From Daphnia carinata (lineage: Eukaryota > Arthropoda > Branchiopoda > Diplostraca > Daphniidae): DNA of 64,000 nt. Made by a program: the position numbers and the translations under genes. The first letter of the stretch is position 1. Every line of letters starts with the position of its first letter. Below, one piece after another: positions 11,821 to 23,552 of this stretch. Where the stretch lies: positions 3,782,001-3,846,000 of the forward strand of contig NC_081340.1 of NCBI RefSeq assembly GCF_022539665.2. The letters run 5' to 3'. The notes beneath the pieces were generated by a model. The model ran no database searches. It had not been told where the DNA came from and saw only the letters and a list, made by a program, of their open reading frames with translations.

Positions 11821-12231
11821 TGGTGGCGTAGCTGGTTAGTGAATATCGGTGGCAGTTGGTCTCGAAAGGGAATAACTGCCAGTTGGAACCGGCCGTTTGT
11901 CTCGCAAGGGATGAACGGCAGGCAGGAGTTTGCGTGGAACTCTTGCTGGTAACTCGATGGCTCATGATCGCAGCCATACCTGGATGAGGAGGCGTCCTGT
12001 ATGAAGGGAGAAGAATTCATACAGGAGTGTGGCTCGTGGTGATTACAACCGTAGTCATCATCCCAGCCTCAGTCATAAGACCCTCAGAGTTAAAGTCATG
12101 GTTTAACTTAAGCTGGCCTTCAGGGTTAAGATAAGCAATTTGGCATGTGAAGCTAACACTAGCAGGCGCGCCCTTGGCGACCCATCAGTCTACCTGGTAG
12201 ACTATAAGCGAAACCACCAAATTTTTTCGCT
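11821..12231 (+). ncRNA. Candidate structured RNA: series of about nine hairpins, two with GNRA loops
   Basis: Stems visible directly: 11850-11857/11874-11881, 11892-11897/11914-11919, 11922-11930/11938-11946, 11957-11962/11972-11977, 11995-12005/12016-12026 (11 bp perfect), 12037-12046/12051-12060, 12088-12094/12102-12108, 12187-12194/12196-12203, 12207-12213/12225-12231. Hairpins 1 and 2 carry almost the same apical element, TCTC-GAAA-GGGA and TCTC-GCAA-GGGA. That is a GNRA tetraloop on a four-pair stem, separated by a 2x2 internal loop from outer stems of different sequence. No long open frame accounts for the region. It could be an LTR-retroelement leader, a free non-coding RNA, or a 5' UTR. 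No family is recognised. Confidence 0.45.
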
Positions 12232-13234
12232 GTTCTTTGGTTATTATGTTTTTGATCACCATTGTAATCAATTTCCCCGTGTTCGATTCCCTCGATCTCC
12301 TATTTCCAAATTCCATGCCCTCATTATAATAATCAAGCTATGTGGCCCTCTTCGATACCCGTAACTAAGTTTTTTTTGGATCATACGTACATAAGTACAA
12401 AATAAATTAATTCTTCGTCGCTGAAGGAATTGCTGCTAGTGCTGGAACTACTGCTGTACGATCGCGGTGAAAGTTCTGGCTCTGGCTCCGGTTCACGAAA
12501 TTCCAAATCCAATGCAGTCACATCTCCTCGTAACCAAAAGGAAACAGCAGTTGCTCCAGCGTCTGGTTTCGTTACGAATTCTTCATTTACAAAACTGGCG
12601 CGTCCCACCCTATTGTTTACATTTTTCGTTACAAACGTTTACTACGAAGAACAATTTTAAGTAAATAATAAGAGATCTTGCTCGCATTCTAGATGTTTTT
12701 TCGGCTCCTTCCTCGGCGAATGAGCAGGCCGATAACAGTCCATCGAACACCCGTTTATCAAATATTACGAAAGCCATCGTATAACACATTTAATAGCAAC
12801 TCTTATCCAAGGTACTGGATACCATGCATGAATTTTGCACGATCAATAACGCCGAGATGTTGTGTACCCTGCCTCCAAAAGTGCAGATGCCGAGAACGTA
12901 GAGGTTTTCAAGTGGACAATTTTTTTGCCAGTCTTGTTTAGTAAATGTTTCTACTCGTTTTTAGTTCGTTGGTTTTGCATTAGGGTAAGCTGCTTCTATA
13001 ACAGAAAACCCGTTTAAACATCCCCATTTGATTTAGCTTTGTCTTCATTAGAACTGCGTGGTGCAGTTAATCTAGTACTAAATTTCAGGGTATTTCTACA
13101 AAAACGTAAGAAAAAAAACAAAATTAACGTGCGTTTGCGATGCACGCAACGTAAACCAAGAAGTTGGGTTTAGTGTTTGCAATTAAGTCAAAAATTCCAC
13201 TTTTACAGGTAATTAAAAAATCCCGAATCCCATA
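12232..13234. other. Intergenic, no gene recognised
   Basis: Contains a B-box-like GTTCGATTCCC at about 12281 that might belong to a tRNA-derived repeat. A minus-strand open frame (12608-12381) is rich in serine and acidic residues (ends near SDEEL), with no ATG near its start. A plus-strand open frame at 12693-12941 is unrecognised. None is called as a gene. Confidence 0.35.
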
Positions 13235-13384
13235 ATGCCCAAATTGATTGGGAAACAGAAAAAGTCTTTTTGTTTTGAACAGTACAAACTAGATGACAGC
13301 ACTGGCCGCTACACATCTCAAGGGTTCTTCCACCGAAAGAAGAGAGGTAGAAAAATCAAAGTTAGCTCTTGTCTGGATCCATGA
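13235..13384 (+). CDS. Hypothetical 49-residue small ORF
   Basis: ATG to TGA in one frame, starting MPKLIGKQKKSFCFEQYKL and including GFFHRKKRG before the end. The composition is basic and looks protein-like. TTTTACAG lies 26 bases upstream, and a GT follows RKKRG, so it may instead be an internal exon or part of a longer, broken element. No family recognised. It is 400 bp upstream of the CTTNBP2-like start and could also be an upstream ORF in its 5' region. Confidence 0.25.
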   Translation: MPKLIGKQKKSFCFEQYKLDDSTGRYTSQGFFHRKKRGRKIKVSSCLDP

Positions 13385-13783
13385 TGGCCGCCTGACAAGT
13401 TTTCCGATTTCCCTAAGTGACACTGTTTATATCAAACAATGAATTATTTCGCCGATGAACTTAAATAACAGGTTTTTTCAGGGCCACAATATCGTTTTGA
13501 CACGCGCTTTACGAACCGCTCTAACCCGTTAAGGCAAGAAGACTCGATGCAGTGGATGCTACATGTTTCAGAATCTATTGTGTTCTAGTGGGCTTCACTC
13601 TCGTACGAAGCGACCGAGTTGTTGGATTTGAGTTGTGTTGTCTTGAAATCCTGAGTTGACGACACAGTGGCAAACCTATTTCGATGACAAGCTATACTGC
13701 TATCCTTAAATCAAGTTTTTCACTGTGTATACTCATTGTTGATATCTCATTTTATTTCAACCACACTTCACCAAATTCTTGTG

Positions 13784-16700
13784 ATGATGGCAGCTAGTAA
13801 TGTGAATTCAAACCACAGCTCAGCTGCCTTGTCGAAATCAAATGCCAATTTTACTCCCAAGACAAATGAACAGACAAGTGCCATGGATATTGAGCAGCTT
13901 CAACACATGATTAACTGCACTGTGAAGGTTTGAATCTAAACATTTTCTGGAAGCTGGTCTAATGTGTCATTAAATCTATCACTCTATTGTGTTATTTATT
14001 TGTAGAAAAACCCCAAAGCAGAACTTAGCAAATCTGATTTGCTTCGTCTATTGGGATATCTTGAGGGAGAACTTCAAGCCAGAGATGTGGTGATTGCAAC
14101 ATTGAAGGTAATAAATGAAATGTTTATACATGATTTATTGCTATATGATTTGCTTTTAGGCTGAGCGTGTTAAACAGCAGGTCAGCCATGCTCGTTATGG
14201 CCGTATTTTACCCGTCAACGACCCATTCATCGCTTTACAGCGGGATTCACGCTTTGCTACCGTGGGCGGCTCATCCAGCGACGACACGGCTCTTTTGAAG
14301 GCTGTGACGGAAGGGCCAATGGCGGCTCTGGAGGCTCTGGTTGCCCAGCATCGAAATTCGCACGTTAATCTCATCCAGGCCATGCAAGACGCTGAAGCAC
14401 GCCACTCACAGGTATGTTAGCTGGTTAATTCCAGCTATCTCGTTAGATTTTGTGCATGCATCACCTATTTTTGTTTTCGCATCTCACTGAGCGTAAAGTT
14501 AAGGCTTTCCCTGCACGCCCGAAATTCCAGGCTTGGTTCACTATTTTCAACGCTAACGGGCTCGATGAATTGTGTTGTAAAATGTGTGAAACCTGTTTGA
14601 AAATTCGCGATGATTTGCTTTTCCGTTAAGTTTATGTGTCCCTTATGATCCTTCATTGATCACAGTATAGTGTACACACACGACCCTTCTCTCTGCCACA
14701 CTTTCCCTATTTTCTCTTGGGTTTCTTACCATTAGGTACTTCGTGAATTAGACGACGAGAGAAGGAAGCATGAGCATGACACAGCCCAAGGTGACGACAT
14801 CACTTACGGACTGGAAAAAGAACGGACGAGATTGCGGGAGGTAAGACGATAGGAAGGGCGACTGACACGCACTCGTGACTGTAGTTCGGGCGTACATTTG
14901 CTTTTACCTTTTATACTTTGGTGTATTTCCACTTTTTTCTTTTTTTCTCTCTCGTCTTTTTTCATTGTTTACCTAGTCAGTATACTGTTTGAAAGGAGAA
15001 AATAAGTTTTAATATAACTTCCTCTAGGAATTGGAAGTGGAAAAGCAATCAAAGAAAAAACTCGACAAGGACATGAAGAAGCTGCAAGAGACATTGGATG
15101 AGGAGCGACAGAGACAAAAACAGATCGTTTTGTTGTTGCTAGCCGAGCGCAAAAAACTTATTCTCAAGTACGTGGAGGAACGGAACAAATCTGAGGACTT
15201 GGCTCAGATCCTTGGAGAAGAGAAGGGTCGAGTCGACTCAATGGCCGAGGGTCTAGAGGAAGAGAGCCAAAAAGCTTTACAAATGGAAGCCGAGTTGGAG
15301 AAACAGCTGGCACTTTTCGACACTGAAAGGGCTCAGCTCAAGGCACAGCTGCAACGAGAAGAGAGACGGACCAAAGAACTGGAAGCCGTCATCGATAAAC
15401 TTCAAACAGAGGTCGATAACCTGAAGAAACAACAAGCAGAAGCTCACCAAGTGGCCATGTTCCAAGCTGGCCTCAACCAGCCCAATAGTCCTCCACGAAT
15501 GACCACTACAGCCAATCGAAATAGTTTACCCTCGGGAACATCCACACTCGTATCGGCAGCTGCCATGGGCCCCCAACTTCCGTCAAAACCCACTATCGTC
15601 CCTCCGCAGACTCCTCCACGTTCCGTCAATTCTACGAGTAAGTCTATTTAACGGTAATAAGGGAAATGTTTATTCTGTATAATTTAACTTTTTTTTTATG
15701 CAGTCGTCAGTAGCAGCCCAGTCAGTATATCTCGTACCAGTCCATCAGCCTCAATCCCTCTCAACTCGGCCACTGGCCTCGTCGTATTGGGTACAACTGG
15801 CAAAGTTGTCCAGCCAATGGCTCTCGTTAGTAGCACTCCTGTCCAAGCACCAAGTAGGTTTTGTGTTTTAATTTTACACCATTTGAAGCAATTCTTCTGA
15901 TTTTCTGTTTAAAGCGACTGGAATTGCCCGAGCCGTTAGCCCGTCTGCAGGAGGAATCCGCAACGTTCAGTACAATTTAGGCGGAATGGCTGCAGCCAAT
16001 ATGAACCCATCGGGATCTTCCAGAACTCTGCCACCTCCACCGGTCTCAGCTGCTGCAATTAATAATGACACGGTTGATGTTACTCCGGTAATTTGAATGT
16101 TGTTCCGCTATCCATATCGTCTATGGTTTAATAAATTGACATTTAATCATGCCCCAAATAGGCCAGCCGTGGAACTTCAGTAGGAACGATGCAAATTTCA
16201 CCGCGAGTAGCGGTTTCAGCTTCCGCTGGCACGAAAGTCTTCACGACGACCAATAATGAAGGCAAAGTCACATTTCACGTCACAACTAGTGCCACATTAC
16301 CCACATCCACCTCAGTTGGGACAACCGGAACGGCTATTTCTGCCCAGCCAACGACGCCAAAAAAATCAGCAGCTATTGCACGAGGGGTTCCGCCGCCGGT
16401 ACCACCCAATAAGCCGGTCATTCCGCCTAAGAAATCTTCCACTGCCACCGCGATGTCCATGGCCAGCAGTTCCGTTTCAGGTCAGATTATCAACCCTTGT
16501 GGTGTGGTTATATCTTGCTCGAATAACCCGCAGGTGACTACTGTGGACCACGGCCGGCCTATCAGCTTAGAGGTGCATCCGCTGCACAAGGCCGGTCAAA
16601 TCGGTTCGCATCAGGGTGTCAAATTTGGCATCACGATATCCAAAGATAAGATACAAATCAGCAGCAATCCCCCCCAACAGCAACAGGGATTAGCGGGCGA

Positions 16701-18065
16701 TCCGAAAGTCCGTGAAGGTGCTGTCATGCAGGTGGGTGACGGTGTAGATGGTAGCAGTGGCAGCCAATCGCCCGGGCATGAGATTTCTGAAGACAGTTCT
16801 TCTCGTTCCCCCCTTACTCCCTTTTCTCTTGCTTTGCTGGAAAAAGAACTGGACGACTTCCAGAAGCTCCTCAGCAGCATGGCAACCCCCACTTCTTCTT
16901 TCGCCCCCTCGTCTCTTCTTTCATCAGGTAGCTGGAGAGCAGTCTCGTCCTTATTATAGCAGCACTTGCTTCCCCCAATCATCCACGCTTTCACGTGTGT
17001 CTGCTTCGTCCGGGCTTTAAAGGAGGTGGCTCCATGTAAGCGAGGGATCATGTGCTGTACTTGTGTCATTAAAGACTGTCACGTCAGGATCTGGCACACC
17101 ACGATTGAGTTCTCCAATGGCTATTTTAGACAAAGAATGCCACGCTTTCATGCTGATTGTTTACTGTAATGAGCCACGTTTTATTCCTGTTCTTGTTGAA
17201 CATAAGGTGCGATAGAAATTATCTTATCGTATTCCCCATTAAAACTTGTTTTGCTGGAAAGGGATAGTAGATAAAACTAGGTTGCTATAATTTCTGATAG
17301 CTAGCAGTTATCACTAGGTTAATGGGTATTTCGACCTATGTCCGTTCTAATCACGGGAGTGAGTATTTTCCCTTTTTTTTTCGTCGTTTGAATCAAGTCA
17401 GTTAGCAGTTCTTACCCGACGTTTACATTGAACGTGTGACTCCCGTGTTGAATGCTTTGCGTCAAGCGTCGCACCACCGTGCAAGGTTACCAATGTTTGT
17501 TAAAGAAAACAAACTTGGATTCTATGTACAAAGTATTAACTATCATTTGAAGTTGAAACAATTGTGCTCTTTATAATGATTTGAACTTGGCATTTTATTG
17601 CATTCTCATAATACCAACAAACCCAGTTTTGGATGAACAATTCTAAAATAACATTTAATGATTGAGATTAGTACTTAACCAATTAATAGTTGCATTTGCT
17701 GCCAAGTCTTGTCTCGTTGAATGTTGACACTGATCCTCGGTTTTATGTTTTATTTTTTCATTTAATTTTTCGTTTCTTTTGTTTGTTTATTTTGTTTTTT
17801 TGTTTTCTTTTGTCAGTTCTTGTTGTTTTGCTTGTTTTTTATTTCTCCGTGTTTTTGTTTTTCTTTATTTAAATTTTTAAAATTATTTTTATTTTCCGTC
17901 TAGTGATGTTTTGTTTAATTTGCCATAGCTGTTAATTTCGTATATTAATTGTTATTACCTTTTTTTCTGTGTATGTTAACAGGTTCCACTGGCTTGACAT
18001 CATCTTCTGCTTCCAGTGCCCCTGCAGACGAGAGCACCGGCGTAATGTTACATATGGGTGTTTGA
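13784..18065 (+). CDS. CTTNBP2NL: CTTNBP2/CTTNBP2NL-like cortactin-binding coiled-coil protein
   Basis: Exons: 13784-13927, 14006-14107, 14160-14411, 14736-14840, 15028-15637, 15704-15853, 15915-16087, 16162-16927, 17983-18065, 794 residues. Relatives bind cortactin and striatin-PP2A (STRIPAK) complexes and act at the actin cortex and synapses; the role here is inferred. Conserved family core: LSKSDLLRLLGYLEGELQARDVVIATLKAER, NDPFIALQRDS, then ELDDERRKHEHDTAQGDDITYGLEKERTRL in parts. A long coiled coil follows (roughly residues 175-350) with EKQLALFDTERAQLKAQL and REERRTKELE. The C-terminal half is Ser/Thr/Pro-rich and low complexity, with polyproline VPPPVPP-type segments in exon 8. Start: two adjacent ATGs (13784, 13787). 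If exon 8 is not spliced it ends at 16959, giving an alternative C-terminus. Confidence 0.85.
16928..17982 (+). other. Large last intron of the CTTNBP2-like gene
   Basis: 1055-bp intron. It contains an open stretch after an AAAG acceptor-like site (17075-17215, 47 codons beginning TVTSGSGTPRLSSP) that may be an alternative 3' exon. The second half is a T-rich tract (about 17740-17880). Confidence 0.4.
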
Positions 18066-18848
18066 GTTGGCTGACAGATAAAGGACCAAGATAGCTTTTT
18101 AAATTTTGACAAAAATAATCAAGCATTAACAAAATCATCCGTTGAAAAGAGAAGAGAAAACGCTCGGGTTTTAATCGTCGTGTCTAGTCGTTCTCATTTC
18201 CATCCACGCAAAAGTTTTAGTTGCTCTTCTTTAGCCCTTATGTTTGAGTAATTTTTGGGGCTTAAATGATTTACCTGACGACCATCACTTCTCATGTGCA
18301 CGATTTCAATGATTGTGTTAATGAGTTCTTCCTAACCTGACGACTACAACAAGAAAAAAAAACTTCGTATGTATGCGTGTTATAGGCATATCATGTAATT
18401 CGAAACCGACGTACTATATATAATTACCTCCCCCGGATCGGTCGTTTGCTGTCTACATTTATACTCGGAACCCCATAACTTTGTAAATATTTACATATAA
18501 TATAATCTATGCATCCTTACATGATACGGGAACGTGGCAGCTTCACAAAGCATTGACAGGCGGAGTGAATTCCATTTTTAGCACACCCTTCTTGTGACGT
18601 GACGTGAAAAAAAATTGACGGACCTCCCCCCAACTGAGTCAGAATTCTTATTGTTACTCTGTAATTCCCTTGTAAAATAAAAAGAACTAGAAACGGAAAG
18701 GACAAATAAACAATGGAATCTGACGTTCAACATTTCAATTTTATTAACCTGCAACAGCCGCTCACTTTTCTTTCACAGGCACACACGCATACACAGGAAA
18801 AAAAAAAAAAAAATCTTACAAGTAAAAAAGAAAAAAAAGTTACGATAT
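18066..18848. other. Convergent 3' UTRs of the CTTNBP2-like gene and HEXIM
   Basis: No coding exon. Plus-strand candidate polyA signals are at about 18675 and 18704; the minus-strand signal for HEXIM is TTTATT at 18740-18745. An A-rich tract lies at 18799-18813. Confidence 0.5.
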
Positions 18849-19841
18849 TCAGGGCTCTTCATTGACAACTTCGTCATTCGACTGTACGCTTCCAGTTCTC
18901 TCTCCGATTCTTCCGGCTTCTTCATCGACATCTTCGGGTTTTTCGGATGACACCGTATTGATACTGTCTTTTACCTCTTGATTGACATCCTCCTCCGTCA
19001 TTTCTTCATCACTGGAATCGGACTCCCCGTTTTGTATGACTTCGTCTTCTTCATCAGGTGATTGGCTTGACGAAGTGGAACAATCTTCGCTGGACGTTTC
19101 TGTAGATGGATTTCTCATCCTAACCTGCCAATATCAAAACAAACAACTATGTTTGAGATATTGCTAAGAATGATTTAACTTTGTAAACATTACCTTTTTG
19201 CCGTGCATCGGACACCAGATGCGAAACTCCTTGATACGCCTGTTTTTGTCTTGCATGCACACTATACGGTGTTGCAACTGGCTCATGTAGACGTTTGAGT
19301 CACACATTGACAACTGCTGTTCTAGATTTTTCACTCGCTCTTCCAAGCTGGATATCTTCTCAACAAGATCTTCTTGTGTCCAGTCAATGGTTTCAGCTTC
19401 TCTTGTTGTCCTATACACATTCTCAAAGTCTTGCTGGAAATATGGGGACCACCCTACATCATCTCTGGCACCAGGTGGGGTGAAACCTTTATCAAAGTCA
19501 ATAAAATATGCAGAGTTCTCATGATCATCTATGATAAATTGTGTAGAATTTTGGGGTGCTTTCGGGACTTTTGCAGGTCTCAGCAACCTTCTTCCACCAC
19601 GTGTAAACTTGTGAGGATGTAGTAGAGGATGATTCTCTTTGTGTAGCATTTTGAAATGTTTTCTTAATGGTTCACCATCCTCTGACAACTGTCTATCCGT
19701 CTGCGAGGCGGCTACTTCGGGTACGATAGGCTCTTGATCACTTGTTGTTTCCAGCGAACGATCGTTTTTGTCTTTTCTTCTTTTACCACCCGCTTTACGT
19801 CGATGAGTTTTCTTTTTCGTTAAAATTTCCGTTTTTTCCAT
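18849..19841 (-). CDS. HEXIM1: HEXIM-family P-TEFb inhibitor
   Basis: Nuclear RNA-binding protein that, with 7SK RNA, sequesters and inhibits P-TEFb (CDK9/cyclin T). Exons: 19841-19194 and 19124-18849, 307 residues. A basic RNA-binding stretch is near the N-terminus (KKKTHRRKAGGKRRKDK, residues 8-25). The P-TEFb-inhibitory motif appears as PQNSTQFIIDDH (96-107), where vertebrate proteins have PYNTTQFLM; the phenylalanine is kept and the tyrosine is replaced by Gln. An acidic/aromatic segment follows (DDVGWSPYFQQDFENVY). A C-terminal coiled coil (about 155-200) serves dimerisation and cyclin T binding. The last exon adds a long Ser/Glu/Asp-rich tail, beyond the usual vertebrate end. It is divergent from PLAA and convergent with the CTTNBP2-like gene. 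Confidence 0.85.
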
Positions 19842-20603
19842 TTTGACATCAATATTAAAAATTTCTGTTTAGTAAAATCATTAACACTGAGTGTGTTGGC
19901 TAAACAGCAGGTATTCAAAAAAGTACAGTGTAAATAGGTTCTTTTCACCAAACGTCCACCTTTGCAAATGCGAACGTCGAATGAATTATTTTATGTTGTT
20001 TCAGTTCAAGGCCTACCAAATGTTCCTGGTCTATTACTGTATAAGTATAGTTTCCGAAGGCCCATTTGCTTTTCTCTGTGTATCAAGCACAACTGGACAG
20101 ACCACAAGCCTCTGCAGCTGCAGAACAACTAACTTCAACTTTCGCTTATTCCTCTTTTCTGTTCGTATGCGTTCGTATATTTGTAGACGAAAAGATCTTG
20201 CTTGACGCTAGGGGGCACTACATGAAAACGAAGATAAAGAATAGAAAATAGCCTGGCCTTCAGATAGTACCATCGAGCTTAATCGAAATGATTTGATTTT
20301 TTTACAAATCTTAACAAAGTGCATTGTCTATCACAAATATCATAAAATCAATACAGATCTTGCATACTTGACAAAAACAGAAAACGTTAGTTGTAGAACA
20401 TACTCGGTTTGGCTTTAGAAGCAAAATTAATAACGGAAAAACGATTACCCCTTTCCCTCCACCTCTGGCCACACTCTCACGAAAGCCTGTTGTGGAGCTG
20501 TGGCAATAGCGTAAAAGATTTGTTTTCCACGAGAAGTTTCGGCGAATTTCGATACTCTTATTAAATGTTGTAAATCTTGTTACCACCAGAAAGAATTAGC
20601 AGC
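19842..20603. other. Divergent intergenic region between HEXIM and PLAA
   Basis: 762 bp, presumably holding both promoters. Open frames here are short and unrecognised. No repeat or RNA gene seen. Confidence 0.4.
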
Positions 20604-23410
20604 ATGAGTAATAAAATGCCTTACAAACTGCGTTGTTCAATGGCAGGACATTCAAAGGACGTTCGTAGTGTAATTGTAGGAGAGTTAATTGAAGAATGTG
20701 TCGTATCTGGTTCTAGAGACAAGACTGCAAAACTGTGGTTACCTGAAGGGTAAGTTTGATTTCAGACTAAGTGTGGATCATATCTGATTTTTTTTCCCAA
20801 AATATTTCTAGCTTGGGATTCGTCTGTGATCAAACATACACAGGAAATGAAGGTTATGTATCTTCAGTTGCTATTGGTGGCACTTCAGATAATTTCCCTG
20901 GTGGATGTGTCATAACTGGCTGTCAAGATGGGAAAATCAGGGTTTATAACCCAGGCTCTGTGAACCCAACATCAACCTTTACTGGTCATTCAGATACAGG
21001 TATGTATTTCTTTAAATATTCTATTTCTTATAATGCCATTGCACTTCTTTTAATCAGTCTGTGCCCTAATTACCCGTCCTGGATTTTTGCTAAGTGGCTC
21101 ATGGGATAAAACTGCAAGGTTGTGGCAGTCTGATGGGGCTCCTATTGTCACACTGTCTGGCCATGCTGCAGCTGTATGGGCTATTGAATTTTTGCACTGC
21201 ACCAATTCTGCATCTGAGGCGCTAATACTAACAGGGTCTGCAGACAAAACCATTAAAATGTGGAAAGGTGATTCACCATTTCAGACTTTTAAAGGTCACA
21301 CTGATTGTGTCAGAGCACTTGCTGTCTGTGATTCCAACCACTTCCTCTCGGCTGCAAATGATGCTACTATCAAACTTTGGATCACAAGTGGTGATTGTAT
21401 TTCCACCTTCTATGGACATACAAACTACATTTATGGGTAAATATATTCTATGGTATATTATTATAATTTACACTATCCCAATTTTCTAATAGGCTGTGTA
21501 TCATGTCGGATCGCAATGCCTTCGTCAGCTGTGGGGAAGATCGTTCTGTACGCATATGGAAGTTGGATGTTACCGATGAATGTCAACAAACCGTCTTCCT
21601 ACCTGCGCAGAGTGTTTGGTCAGTTAGCGTAATGCAAAACGGTGATATCGTTACCGGTAGCAGGTACGAAGTTAAGCTAAGAAGCGACTTGAATTTATGA
21701 TAATCGTGTTATTCCATTAGTGACGGATTAGTCCGCATTTTTACCCAGGCGCCAGAAAGAACAGCAAATCCAGAGGTACTGCAGGCTTTTGAGCAAGAGC
21801 TTGCTCAAACATCGCTGAACGCACAATTGGAGTTGGGTGGCATCAAAGCTTCAGAGTGAGTTCGTCAAAATAATCTTTATTTGAATTAGTTAATGGAAGG
21901 TTCTTTCCATAGATTGCCAGGACCGGAGAGTCTTTTCGAACCTGGCACCAGAGAAGGTCAAACAAAAATGGTTCGTAATGGGGAAACCGTTTCCTGTTAC
22001 AGGTGCTATTTCAGAATAATTAAATATATTCGGTTTTTTAACGTATTTGGTTCAGCTGGTCTTCAGGTGATAGTCAATGGACGAAAGTTGGTGACGTTGT
22101 CGGAGCTGCTGGTCAATCAGAGGCAACGAAAAATCTTCATGAAGGGAAAGAATATGATTACGTCTTTAGCGTCGATATCGAGGAAGGAAAACCGCCATTA
22201 AAATTACCCTATAACACCTCAGAAGATCCCTGGTTGGCTGCCCAGAAGTTTATACACAAGAATGATCTCAGCCAGTATCATCTGGACACAGTAGCAAACT
22301 TTATTATTCAGAATAGTAAGAGCGGAGCAAGCAATGGTGCTTCACAGACATCGAACATGGGTGATGTATACATGGACCCCTTCACTGGCGGCTCTCGTTA
22401 TGTTCCGTCTTCTGGGGATGTTCCTTCAAATATCGCAACGACTGGCGCAGAAGATCCATTTACTGGCTCTGGTCGCTATATTCCGGGGGGCCAACCAAAA
22501 AAGCCTGCGCCGTCGTTATTTCCTGTCAAGGACTTCCTGTGTTTCGACCAGGCTAAAATTGAAGCCATTACGAGTACTTTTTAGTCATTTTATTTAAAAC
22601 AATAACTAAATTGTTTTTATTTAAACAGGCAAATTAAGAGAGTTTAACGAAAAAGTGGATCTGAGACTTCAGTTATCCGATGCTGATTTATTGTCATTTG
22701 TACAATCCGCGGATCCAAAGTCTACCATTCAGGGGATTCCCCACTTCGAAACGTTTCTTCGTTGGCCCTCCGGTGATACTCTTATCAAAAGATGTAGGAA
22801 AGAATCCGTATGACATCTTTATTCTGTAGATATGATGTTTCCTGCCTTGGACATTTTGCGACTCGCTTCGCGCCACCCCCATATTAATCAGTTTCTTTCC
22901 CAAAGAGAAGGACTGCTGGATGATTTGCTCGCTGTGGGTCGTTCAACTGTTCCCAATTGCATGATGATTTATCGGACCATTGCACATCTCTTAATGCATA
23001 AGTCAGCACAGCAAACACTTATGGACCATCGGGAAACAATATTCGCCTCCGTGGTATCGGTTATGACAGAAAGTGATCCCACATTTATCAAACACTCTCA
23101 ATGGAAACATGTGGAAGTAGCTGTTTCAACCATCATACTTAACTTTTCCATCCTTATCCATTCAATAGCCTCCTCTGCTACAATTGAGGCAAAGTCAAAT
23201 TTATTGTGTACGATTGGCGAAATTTTGTCCAAATTACAGGAGGAAGAGGCCTTGTTTAGGACTCTGGTAGCAGTTGGGACACTTTTGGCAGAAACTGATG
23301 ATGCTGTTGCTATTGCACATTCTATAGAATTAAAGTCTAAAATTGACTACTTTCAGAATGTTTCTGGTAAAGTAGGTGAATGTTCTAAACAAATTTTACT
23401 CCTTTTATAA
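20604..23410 (+). CDS. PLAA: Phospholipase A2-activating protein (ubiquitin-binding WD40-PFU-PUL protein)
   Basis: Orthologue of PLAA/Doa1/Ufd3, a Cdc48/VCP cofactor that binds ubiquitin and acts in protein and membrane quality control. Exons: 20604-20749, 20812-20999, 21058-21436, 21493-21663, 21721-21855, 21913-22002, 22056-22573, 22629-22772, 22830-23410, total 2352 nt for 783 residues. The N-terminal WD40 propeller has [36 protein letters not shown] and YGHTNYIYG. The PFU region has [33 protein letters not shown] and [10 protein letters not shown]. Two DPFTGxxRY(V/I)P motifs follow, then the PUL/armadillo domain ([16 protein letters not shown] to the end). Length is close to the human protein (795). 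The stop is 142 bp from the convergent ELOF1 stop. Confidence 0.95.
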
Positions 23411-23552
23411 TGACAACATAATGCATATGTGAGTCCTGTATTAACAAAGTGAAAACATGAAAGTGAAATACAGTTGGAAATTTTCCTGAATATTAATTCT
23501 TCAATTTAAAGAGAAATCAAGTTCAGTTACTGCAGTCAAACTTCAACTATCT

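Noticed and set aside
11823-11900. A tRNA gene, since TGGCGTAGCTGG fits the A-box consensus
   Set aside because: No acceptor stem and no B-box at a suitable distance; the downstream sequence folds into other hairpins.
16256-16537. Plus-strand frame overlapping exon 8 of the CTTNBP2-like gene
   Set aside because: Alternate-frame shadow of a low-complexity coding exon.
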